Source of the DNA: CAYRXE01 sp964428205
GTDB taxonomy: Bacteria; Patescibacteriota; Gracilibacteria; Peribacterales; Peribacteraceae
Assembly (NCBI GenBank): GCA_964428205.1
Contig: CAYRXE010000051.1
Location: 1 to 6,295, forward strand
Direction: 5' to 3'
DNA length: 6,295 nucleotides
The notes beneath the pieces are model-generated. The model ran no database searches, was not told the origin of the DNA, and saw only the letters and a program-made list of their open reading frames with translations. The first letter of the stretch is position 1; each line of letters starts with the position of its first letter. The translations under genes and the position numbers were made by a program. Below are positions 1 to 4,660 of the stretch, in pieces.

Positions 1-575
1 CGCAGGGTGTTCTGAGCAAAGACCGTGAGCTGACTGTTTGTCTGCTCGCTCACAAATGGCAACCAAATGCGTGGCTCTGCCAAGAAGGCATTCACTTGTG
101 ACGTGATGGTGATGGCCAAACTCTGGAGCTGCTCGGCAACAATTGGAATGAGCGAGAAGATGAGGAACAAGAAGAGTGCGAGCGCTACGAAGTAGTGCAC
201 CAAGATTCCAAGGCCCCTCGGAATGCCAAGTCTCTTCAGCTGTCGCACACCTGGATCGATCAATACCGAAATGAAGATGGCGAGGAAGAACAAGATCAAC
301 ACGTCCTGCAGCGCCCAGAGGAATACGGCAAAGAATGCGACTGCGAGAATGGTGAGCGTCGCACGGAGGACGCTTGTGGAGGAAATGTGCACCGTTAATT
401 CAGCTTCCCCTGCGCCATCAGGAACGACATCATCTCCATGCCCTCCGTTTTTACGCATCTTGGCCTGTGCCACCGTATCGCGAGCGCGCGCCAGAATCTT
501 CTGGGCTTTCTCTCCTATGATGCGGAACGACGTGAACGTTGCCCCTGCTGATGGCGAAGACTTTTTCTTTTTCAT
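1..575 (-). CDS. AI-2E family transporter-like membrane protein, N-terminal part (runs off the left edge)
   Basis: The frame reads from the ATG at 573-575 to the window edge without a stop, giving 191 residues. A lysine-rich start (MKKKKSS) and a polar, probably cytosolic stretch of about 65 residues precede three hydrophobic segments at roughly 68-88, 91-108 and 122-146. Between the second and third is LIDPGVRQLKRLGIPRGLG, followed by LIPIVAEQLQSL; this arrangement matches the N-terminal part of the AI-2E transporter family (formerly UPF0118), whose members are usually about 350 residues with seven or eight helices. The family is named after an autoinducer-2 exporter, but many members have other or unknown substrates, including Na+/H+ antiport, so the substrate cannot be named. 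The gene starts 22 nt after the pilin-like gene's stop, so the two may share a transcript. There is no Shine-Dalgarno sequence, but a TATACT box ends 10 nt before the ATG. The C-terminal half lies outside the window. Confidence 0.82.
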   Translation of the reverse strand, partial: MKKKKSSPSAGATFTSFRIIGEKAQKILARARDTVAQAKMRKNGGHGDDVVPDGAGEAELTVHISSTSVLRATLTILAVAFFAVFLWALQDVLILFFLAIFISVLIDPGVRQLKRLGIPRGLGILVHYFVALALFLFLIFSLIPIVAEQLQSLAITITSQVNAFLAEPRIWLPFVSEQTNSQLTVFAQNTL

Positions 576-585
576 GCAGGTCGAG

Positions 586-591
586 AGTATA
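586..591 (-). promoter_or_regulatory. Possible internal -10 box for the AI-2E-like gene
   Basis: TATACT (5 of 6 to TATAAT) on the minus strand ends 10 nt before the ATG at 575. No convincing -35 hexamer lies at the normal distance, so this could be chance. It is listed because the same 10-nt spacing is seen at rplK and dus. If active, it would give a leader of about 4 nt. Confidence 0.3.
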
Positions 592-597
592 TACCTC

Positions 598-957
598 TTA
601 GACGACAACGCTCACCACCATATTCACGATCAAGTAGACAAAAAGTGAGAACGCAAGCCCAAGAAGCGCACGCTGCAGACGATTTTTTCCTGCTTCTTTA
701 TCTCCCGAGAGACCGCCAAGCGCCATTTCGTACCCCGCCCAGATGATTTGGATGAGACACAATGTTCCGATAAAGCTGAATACCGTTTGAATGAGAAACG
801 CGATGTAGAGGGGGATGCATCCCCACGTGAATTGTCCGGTGATGAAGCTGCACCCACCAATCGTTCCGCTTTCGGGAATCAGATGCGGATTGAACTGCGC
901 CAAAGCAACGCTCGGAGCGAGGATGGCAGAGACGAGGAGGGTAGTGCGGAACCGCAT
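598..957 (-). CDS. Type IV secretion pilin-like small membrane protein (VirB2/TrbC-like)
   Basis: A 119-residue protein with a textbook signal peptide: n-region MRFRT, hydrophobic core, and ALA before Q21 as a probable cleavage site. The mature part has two hydrophobic helices, at about 48-75 and 97-118. They are separated by a short polar turn with WAGYEMALGG then LSGDKEAGKNRL. Two helices joined by a glycine-rich, basic turn are the architecture of VirB2/TrbC pilins, and similar short pilin-like proteins are frequent in Patescibacteria genomes. I recognise the general family but not a named member. The frame extends 17 codons upstream to an ATG at 1008. I chose 957 because the signal peptide begins there and a GGAGG lies upstream, although at a long 14-nt spacing. 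No other secretion gene (VirB4, VirB6, VirD4) is visible, so a role in a pilus or in DNA uptake is inference. The AI-2E-like gene follows 22 nt downstream. Confidence 0.65.
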   Translation of the reverse strand: MRFRTTLLVSAILAPSVALAQFNPHLIPESGTIGGCSFITGQFTWGCIPLYIAFLIQTVFSFIGTLCLIQIIWAGYEMALGGLSGDKEAGKNRLQRALLGLAFSLFVYLIVNMVVSVVV

Positions 958-1007
958 GTGGCCCGTATCATCCTCCAAAAGAAGGGTTTTTTGCGAGCTG
1001 AAGCTCA

Positions 1008-1036
1008 TTGAAGAGAATCAAAAAATAGCGCACAAT
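1008..1036 (+). promoter_or_regulatory. Putative dus promoter giving a near-leaderless mRNA
   Basis: TTGAAG at 1008-1013 and CACAAT at 1031-1036 are separated by 17 bp, each matching 4 of 6 consensus bases. The -10 box ends 10 nt before the dus ATG, so transcription would begin about 4 nt ahead of it. No Shine-Dalgarno sequence is present. On the other strand, a TATGAT hexamer at 1035-1040 overlaps this box and might serve the divergent pilin-like gene, but it lacks a -35 partner. Confidence 0.45.
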
Positions 1037-1046
1037 CATAGAACGT

Positions 1047-2012
1047 ATGGCGTTCTCCTGGTCCACCGCAGGCCGTCCCATGGTTGCTCTTGCCCCTATG
1101 GCAGGGGTCACCGATGCGTCGTATCGTCAGTTCATCAAGAAGATTGCTCCGGAGGTGATCGTGTACACCGAGTTCCTCTCGACCGATGCGCTCGCGTACG
1201 GTGCCAAGAAGACACTCCAGATGATGCACTTCGATTGCGACGTCGAGCGTCCGTTCATCGTGCAGGTGTTCGGTCACAAAGCCGAGCACTTCCTCGAAGC
1301 CGCCAAGATCATCGAGCAACTTGGTGCCGATGGCATCGACATCAATATGGGTTGCCCGGCGGCAAAGGTCGTGTCGTCCTGCCATGGTGCAGCACTCATC
1401 CGCGAACCCAAGCTTGCAGCGGAGCTGGTGCATGCCACCTGCAAAGCAGTAAAGATTCCCGTGAGTGTGAAGACACGTCTTGGTTGGGATAAGAAAGAAG
1501 GACTCATCGACTTCTGCCAAGGTCTCGTAGATGCAGGTGCACAAGCACTCGCGATCCACGGTCGTCGCTTCTGCGACAAGTTTGGTGGCAAGGCTGATTG
1601 GGATCCTATCTACGAACTTAAGCGTCACGTGAATGTGCCGGTACTCGGTAACGGCGACATCAGTTCTGCCAAAGATGCCGTCGAGAAGATTGGCAATTTG
1701 GATGGCGTGATGGTGGGGCGGGGGACCTTTGGCAATCCGTGGCTCATGCGCGAAATTGTCGATGCTCTGCAGAATAAGAAAGTCATAGAGCAGTCGACCG
1801 TGAGCACGCTCAGCTTTACCGAAAAGCTCCCCTTCATCCTGGAGCACTGTGAGCTTGCCGTGCGTCACAAGGGAGAGATGATCGGTATGCGCGAAATGCG
1901 CAGGCACTTGGCGAGCTATGTGAAAGGCTTCGATGGTGCCGCGACCATGCGCGCGAAATTGATGACCGTCGAGACTCTCCAAGAAACAAAGGAGATCCTG
2001 GTGAGTTTATGA
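1047..2012 (+). CDS. dus: tRNA-dihydrouridine synthase (DusB-like)
   Basis: A 321-residue FMN-dependent enzyme that reduces specific uridines in the tRNA D-loop to dihydrouridine, using NADPH. The N-terminal TIM-barrel half carries the family signatures in order: APMAGVTD (16-23, flavin-contacting), INMGCPAAKV with the catalytic cysteine at Cys103 as proton donor, KTRLGW (142-147), HGR (171-173), GNGDI (201-205) and GRG (224-226, FMN phosphate region). The C-terminal helical part ends with MREMRRHLASYVKGF, typical of the tRNA-binding helical domain. Length is normal for DusB (about 320). The overall pattern, including GKADWDPI after HGR, resembles DusB more than DusA or DusC, but the exact uridine target cannot be read from sequence. 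The gene stands alone on its strand. Its last 6 bp overlap the end of the convergent gene. The start is the only reasonable ATG before the barrel, and it has no ribosome binding site. Confidence 0.95.
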   Translation: MAFSWSTAGRPMVALAPMAGVTDASYRQFIKKIAPEVIVYTEFLSTDALAYGAKKTLQMMHFDCDVERPFIVQVFGHKAEHFLEAAKIIEQLGADGIDINMGCPAAKVVSSCHGAALIREPKLAAELVHATCKAVKIPVSVKTRLGWDKKEGLIDFCQGLVDAGAQALAIHGRRFCDKFGGKADWDPIYELKRHVNVPVLGNGDISSAKDAVEKIGNLDGVMVGRGTFGNPWLMREIVDALQNKKVIEQSTVSTLSFTEKLPFILEHCELAVRHKGEMIGMREMRRHLASYVKGFDGAATMRAKLMTVETLQETKEILVSL

Positions 2013-2417
2013 GCGAATTCCCGGCCAACTGCCGGTGAGGGATGATGAGTCTTCTTTCTGATGATTGGATGGACGTGATGGTTTGATCTCTGTCTTGCTC
2101 CCCATGAGGATCTTGATCGCAGTCCGCAAGCGTTCTTGTGCGCGGTTTTGGTTTTCTTGAGCCCTGCGCGCAGCCTCATCGCCCTTCATTCGATTTTCAC
2201 GTAGCTTCCTTGCCTCGGCGGTTTCGGAGGCACGTGCACGTATCATCTTCCGCAGCAGCGTAGCCGCTTTGTCTTGGGGCATTTTTTCAATCGTAGGTAA
2301 CGAACGCATGATGACGGAGTCTGCTTGAGCAATAAGCAGAAGCGTTTCGTAGGGCATAGCATCAAATTCGTCCTGCGTTGCCTCTAGATCAGTGTTTGGA
2401 GCGGGAGTATCGGACAT
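2007..2417 (-). CDS. Hypothetical small charged helical protein
   Basis: I do not recognise this 136-residue protein. The first 20 residues are acidic (MSDTPAPNTD then LEATQDEFDA). A moderately hydrophobic segment follows (YETLLLIAQADSVIMRSL). Residues about 48-107 form a long, highly charged stretch rich in Ala, Arg, Glu and Gln that should be a continuous helix or coiled coil (for example ARKLRENRMKGDEAARRAQE). The last 25 residues are polar and probably disordered. There is no signal peptide or membrane span, so it is probably cytosolic. The helix resembles generic coiled-coil scaffolds or nucleic-acid-associated proteins, but nothing specific can be assigned. It converges on dus, overlapping it by 6 bp. 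A -10-like CATACT (2424-2429) ends 6 nt before the ATG, the same spacing as at two other genes here, which supports both this start and the reality of the gene. Confidence 0.65.
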   Translation of the reverse strand: MSDTPAPNTDLEATQDEFDAMPYETLLLIAQADSVIMRSLPTIEKMPQDKAATLLRKMIRARASETAEARKLRENRMKGDEAARRAQENQNRAQERLRTAIKILMGSKTEIKPSRPSNHQKEDSSSLTGSWPGIRS

Positions 2418-2423
2418 GCGACC

Positions 2424-2429
2424 AGTATG
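2424..2429 (-). promoter_or_regulatory. Possible -10 box of a leaderless promoter for the small helical protein
   Basis: CATACT (4 of 6 to TATAAT) ends 6 nt before the ATG at 2417. This places the expected transcription start on or next to the A of the ATG. No good -35 is visible. The sequence around the ATG closely matches that upstream of the gene starting at 5233: ACTGG, one variable base, then CGCATGTC. Confidence 0.35.
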
Positions 2430-2451
2430 CCGCTCTTTACATTTTTGAGAT

Positions 2452-2483
2452 ATAAAAAAGCCGCCTCGTTGTATAGGCGGCTT
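2452..2483 (-). terminator. Rho-independent terminator after rplA
   Basis: On the minus strand a perfect 9-bp stem pairs AAGCCGCCT (2483-2475 to 2458-2466) with AGGCGGCTT, closing an 8-nt loop. A run of six T (2459-2454) overlaps and follows the stem. It begins 13 nt after the rplA stop codon, so it ends the rplA transcript. Confidence 0.92.
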
Positions 2484-2496
2484 CTAGATGCGGAAA

Positions 2497-3198
2497 TTAG
2501 AGGGTCACCTTGATTCCAGGTCCCATGGTTGGGGCAATGGAAACTGAGCGGATGTATTCACCTTTGATACCGCTTGGCTGTGCTTCTTTGATAGCGGCGA
2601 TCACAGCCTCGAGATTCTCCTGGAGCTTTTTGCCTCCAAAGGAGAGCTTACCGAAGACGGTGTGGATGATGGCCTGCTTATCCATCTTACATTCGATACG
2701 ACCCTTCTTGAGTTCACCGATCACCTGAGCGATGTTCTCTGTCACCGTGCCTGCTTTTGGAGAAGGCATGAGACCTTTCTGACCAAGGATCTTTGCGATC
2801 TTACCGAGGTCCTTCATCACCTTCGGACTTGCGACAGCAACGTCGAAGTCGATCTTGCCACCTTCGATCTCTTTGATGATGTCTTCGTTACCAGCGAGAT
2901 CTGCACCTGCCTTCTTGGCAGCATCGATCATGTCGTCTGGAACAAGAGCGGCAATGCGAACGCTCTTACCCGTACCGTGTGGCAGGTTGACCGTCGTACG
3001 AACGAGCTGATCTGCCTGTGTGGTGTCGGCAACAATGCGCACATGCAATTCTGCAGATGCGTCGAACTTGGATGTGCCAAGCTTCGTGATGAGCTCACAA
3101 GCTTCGGCAATGGAATACGAAGGCTTCGTCACGAGTGCTTTGACCGTGGCGTACTTCTTACCGCGCGCGCGGGCGAGAGGACTAGCTTTGCTAGACAT
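2497..3198 (-). CDS. rplA: 50S ribosomal protein L1
   Basis: A 233-residue protein, matching the usual bacterial L1 length (about 230-235). L1 binds the mobile L1 stalk of 23S rRNA at the ribosomal E site and also represses its own mRNA. Family signatures appear in order: RARGKKY near the N-terminus (10-16), NLPHGTGK (71-78), FDVAVASPKVM (118-128), GQKGLMPSPKAGTVT (139-153), IIHTVFGKLSF (177-187) and the terminal TMGPGIKV (224-231). The N-terminus has a few more residues than the common MAKRGKKY form, but the only ATG is at 3198. No Shine-Dalgarno sequence precedes it. A hairpin resembling the L1-binding site of 23S rRNA ends 14 nt upstream. The gene has its own promoter and terminator and is separated from rplK by a membrane-protein gene, unlike the usual rplK-rplA operon. 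Confidence 0.98.
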   Translation of the reverse strand: MSSKASPLARARGKKYATVKALVTKPSYSIAEACELITKLGTSKFDASAELHVRIVADTTQADQLVRTTVNLPHGTGKSVRIAALVPDDMIDAAKKAGADLAGNEDIIKEIEGGKIDFDVAVASPKVMKDLGKIAKILGQKGLMPSPKAGTVTENIAQVIGELKKGRIECKMDKQAIIHTVFGKLSFGGKKLQENLEAVIAAIKEAQPSGIKGEYIRSVSIAPTMGPGIKVTL

Positions 3199-3212
3199 AG
3201 GATGTGGGGGAA

Positions 3213-3245
3213 AGTGGTGCGAACGCCCGAGTTTGGGCTCCCACT
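3213..3245 (-). promoter_or_regulatory. Putative L1-binding autoregulatory leader of rplA
   Basis: On the minus strand an outer 5-bp stem AGTGG (3245-3241) pairs with CCACT (3217-3213). An inner 4-bp stem GCCC (3238-3235) pairs with GGGC (3228-3225) around a 6-nt loop. The internal loop is asymmetric: GA on the 5' side and GTTCGCA on the 3' side. This copies the L1 stalk of 23S rRNA, where a GGTGG/CCACC helix is followed by GAGGC on the 5' side and a longer purine-containing 3' strand before CCACC (recalled from E. coli, not searched). The shared GTGGGAG and CCAC blocks and the asymmetry are what L1 recognises. The element lies inside the predicted 5' UTR and stops 14 nt before the ATG, so bound L1 would block initiation. 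Confidence 0.72.
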
Positions 3246-3257
3246 AAAAGTGAACCG

Positions 3258-3285
3258 ATACTACCGATCCCTGGCTGAAGTTCAA
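3258..3285 (-). promoter_or_regulatory. Putative rplA promoter
   Basis: On the minus strand TTGAAC (3285-3280) and TAGTAT (3263-3258) are separated by 16 bp; each matches 4 of 6 consensus bases. They lie just downstream of the terminator of the preceding gene. The expected start near 3251 gives a 5' UTR of about 53 nt that contains the whole L1-like hairpin. Confidence 0.5.
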
Positions 3286-3298
3286 GATGGTTTACATC

Positions 3299-3327
3299 AA
3301 AAAAGGGCCCTTTGGGGCCCCTTTAAA
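3299..3327 (-). terminator. GC-rich rho-independent terminator after the membrane-protein gene
   Basis: On the minus strand GGGGCCCC is followed by AAA and GGGCCC, forming at least a 6-bp all-GC stem with a tight loop. AAA/TTT pairs flank it if one base bulges. A run of six T (3304-3299) follows. It begins about 14 nt after the stop of the membrane-protein gene and should prevent read-through into rplA. The plus-strand side ends in CTTTAAAG, which is a poor U-tract, so it is oriented for the minus strand. Confidence 0.88.
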
Positions 3328-3340
3328 GATCAACGTATGG

Positions 3341-4015
3341 TTATTTCTTGCGAGCGTTCATGGCTGCCTGCTGCTTCTTGTTCATAGGCATGGTGGCAGC
3401 GCGCTGTACAGCAACGACCTGAGGCTTTACAGGAGCCATGGGTGGCTTCTTCATCGTGTTGTTCTGGAAGTTCTGTGGATGCAAACGTGGCCACTTGGTG
3501 CATGCACTCAGGAGGAGTCCGTACAACAAGAAGAGGGTCGGGATGATCCAGAAGCCCGGCAACATCAAGTCACCCAAGGTGAGCATGCTGAAGGTGAGCG
3601 AGAGGAGGGAGCCAACCACGAGCACTGCTCCTACAAACTTTACGGTGTAGAAGAAGAGAGCGTAGGGGACGAGGCGGGAAGCATCGTCGATGTGCGCGAC
3701 CTTGTGCTCAAAGCGCAGGAAGAGGAATCCACCAATCGCGAAGATGATGAGTAGACCTAAATAGATGTTTCCCATGAGTGGAGCGCCGATGAGGACGCTG
3801 TACACGGCGGGAAGACCGCTGATGCTCATGAGCACGACGCCCAAACCTTGCATGGCGTAGCAGAAGATCGCCTTACCCACGTGGAGGGCCTTGGCGCCAT
3901 TGCTCATCATGCTTGGGATGAACACAAGAGCCATCACCTGCACGAACACGAGCGGAATGAGAACGGCGTAGAAAAGTCCTGCCGCTCCAAAGACTGTAAA
4001 TGGGAGACCCATCAT
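3341..4015 (-). CDS. Hypothetical five-helix membrane protein with a basic C-terminal tail
   Basis: I do not recognise this 224-residue protein. Five hydrophobic segments are visible, at about 8-33, 48-68, 80-100, 116-141 and 150-171. They are joined by short loops; the longest, after helix 3, contains RFEHKVAHIDDASRLVP. The last 51 residues (174-224) are hydrophilic, Pro/Ala/Gln-rich and strongly basic: eleven Lys or Arg, no Asp or Glu, ending MNARKK. By the positive-inside rule the tail should be cytoplasmic. The gene sits between rplK (149 nt upstream) and rplA (which lies beyond a terminator). A ribosome- or RNA-contacting tail is therefore conceivable, loosely like the tails of YidC/Oxa1, but no insertase motif is present and this is speculation. 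The start is one of two adjacent ATGs (4015 or 4012), with no Shine-Dalgarno sequence and no clear promoter. Confidence 0.8.
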   Translation of the reverse strand: MMGLPFTVFGAAGLFYAVLIPLVFVQVMALVFIPSMMSNGAKALHVGKAIFCYAMQGLGVVLMSISGLPAVYSVLIGAPLMGNIYLGLLIIFAIGGFLFLRFEHKVAHIDDASRLVPYALFFYTVKFVGAVLVVGSLLSLTFSMLTLGDLMLPGFWIIPTLFLLYGLLLSACTKWPRLHPQNFQNNTMKKPPMAPVKPQVVAVQRAATMPMNKKQQAAMNARKK

Positions 4016-4060
4016 TGTTGAAAAAGGAATGATGGAGATGATCTTACTGCTGCTTGAGCT

Positions 4061-4081
4061 CTAGAACATATTGCTAGAACA
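4061..4081. repeat. Two direct copies of CTAGAACA
   Basis: CTAGAACA occurs at 4061-4068 and 4074-4081, a 13-bp period, in the gap between the membrane-protein gene and rplK. Both copies contain CTAG, a tetranucleotide that is often rare in bacteria. The pair lies upstream of the minus-strand membrane-protein gene and could be an operator half-site pair, though the spacing is not one helical turn. It may equally be chance. Confidence 0.4.
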
Positions 4082-4089
4082 CGGCGAAA

Positions 4090-4162
4090 GATGAGTGATG
4101 AACGATGAAGGATGAACAAAAAAACGAGAAGTTTTCATCTCTCATCTCTCTTCCTTCATCTT
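4090..4162. repeat. Inverted repeat built from tandem heptamers (four per arm)
   Basis: The left arm, 4090-4117, is four heptamers: GATGAGT, GATGAAC, GATGAAG, GATGAAC. The right arm, 4135-4162, is four heptamers: TCATCTC, TCATCTC, TCTTCCT, TCATCTT. The arms are equal in length and in complementary register. Each GATGA core faces a TCATC core (one is TCTTC), while the 2-nt spacers mostly mismatch. A 17-nt loop holds seven A on the plus strand, read as a U-run on the minus strand. The right arm ends 2 nt before the rplK stop codon. Transcribed from rplK, it would fold as a long imperfect hairpin that could terminate, attenuate or protect the mRNA. It could also be a dispersed repeat element of this genome. 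Confidence 0.75.
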
Positions 4163-4164
4163 TT

Positions 4165-4587
4165 TTAGTCGATCGTGACTCCCATGCTGCGTGCCGTACC
4201 CATGACGGTGCGCTCTGCAGCTTCCAAAGAACCTGCATTGAGGTCTGGCATTTTGAGTTCGGCAATCTTCTTCACCTGCGACTTGCTGAGCTTGCCGACC
4301 TTCTTCTTGTTTGGCTCGCCGCTACCGCTGTCGATCTTTGCTTCCTCTTTGATCATCGTTGAGACAGCTGGCTGCTTCACGATGAAGCTGAAGCTGCGAT
4401 CGTCGTACACCGTGATCACCACAGGCAATTCCTTGCCCATCTTGTCCTGCGTCTTCGCGTTGAACTGCGTGCAGAATCCCTGGATATCGACACCGGCCTG
4501 ACCGAGTGCAGGTCCCAGAGGAGGTGCAGGGTTTGCGCGCCCGCCCATTGCCTTCACTTTGATGACTTTCTTGACTTGCTTTGCCAT
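4165..4587 (-). CDS. rplK: 50S ribosomal protein L11
   Basis: A 140-residue protein, the standard bacterial L11 length. L11 binds the GTPase-associated centre of 23S rRNA and contacts elongation factors and the stringent factor. The N-terminal domain shows the proline-rich ANPAPPLGPALGQAGVDI (18-35) and GFCTQFNAKT (37-46). The C-terminal RNA-binding domain shows SGSGEPNKKKVGKLS (87-101), IAELKMPDLNA (108-118) and the terminal GTARSMGVTID. The frame stays open 13 codons further upstream to an ATG at 4626. I reject that start because MAKQVKKVIKVK at 4587 is the canonical L11 N-terminus and a strong promoter lies within the extension. That promoter predicts an mRNA beginning about 4 nt before the ATG, so there is no room for a Shine-Dalgarno sequence or an L1 leader. 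nusG and secE, the usual upstream neighbours, are absent. Confidence 0.98.
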   Translation of the reverse strand: MAKQVKKVIKVKAMGGRANPAPPLGPALGQAGVDIQGFCTQFNAKTQDKMGKELPVVITVYDDRSFSFIVKQPAVSTMIKEEAKIDSGSGEPNKKKVGKLSKSQVKKIAELKMPDLNAGSLEAAERTVMGTARSMGVTID

Positions 4588-4597
4588 AAGTGCGCAG

Positions 4598-4626
4598 ATT
4601 GTAGGGATCGACAAACGCCTGGTCAA
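4598..4626 (-). promoter_or_regulatory. Strong sigma-70-type promoter of rplK, near-leaderless
   Basis: On the minus strand TTGACC (4626-4621) and TACAAT (4603-4598) each match 5 of 6 consensus bases and are exactly 17 bp apart. This is the best promoter in the window, as expected for a ribosomal protein gene. The -10 ends 10 nt before the ATG at 4587. Transcription should start near 4591, leaving a leader of about 4 nt. Confidence 0.75.
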
Positions 4627-4660
4627 TGCAACCTCCAGGGTAATCCCGTAAGAGAAACAG

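Noticed and set aside
195..648. Plus-strand frames over the AI-2E-like gene
   Set aside because: The minus-strand frame encodes hydrophobic helices matching a known family. The plus-strand frames are low-complexity shadows.
1035..1040. TATGAT on the minus strand as a promoter for the pilin-like gene
   Set aside because: It is a good -10 match but has no -35 partner at 16-18 bp and overlaps the better-supported dus -10 on the other strand. It is mentioned only as a possibility.
1005..1982. A 325-codon open frame antisense to dus
   Set aside because: It lies almost entirely over dus, a clearly real gene with all family motifs. The translation is rich in His, Arg and Cys with no recognisable domain, as expected for the mirror of a coding strand.
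2021..2035. CCGGC-CAACT-GCCGG hairpin as a dus terminator
   Set aside because: The 5-bp stem sits 9 nt after the dus stop but has no T-run on either strand and lies inside the convergent gene. It is too weak to call.
3258..3270. Two copies of CCGAT flanking the rplA -10 region as an operator
   Set aside because: The copies are short, 9 bp apart and within the promoter region. Chance cannot be excluded.
2662..3387. A 241-codon plus-strand frame over rplA
   Set aside because: It is a shadow of rplA on the opposite strand and runs through the L1-like leader, promoter and terminator. The protein has no recognisable features.
4118..4135. Simple rho-independent terminator after rplK (GAGA/TCTC stem followed by seven T on the minus strand)
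   Set aside because: The stem is only 4 bp plus one pair after a mismatch. The T-run is better explained as the loop of the larger heptamer inverted repeat, so termination here is uncertain.
4090..4162. Heptamer repeats as a CRISPR array
   Set aside because: The units are 7 bp with 2-nt variable spacing and form an inverted pair. There are no repeat-spacer units of CRISPR size and no cas genes.
4588..4626. A 13-residue N-terminal extension of L11
   Set aside because: The canonical L11 start MAKQVKK is at 4587, and the extension coincides with a near-consensus promoter.
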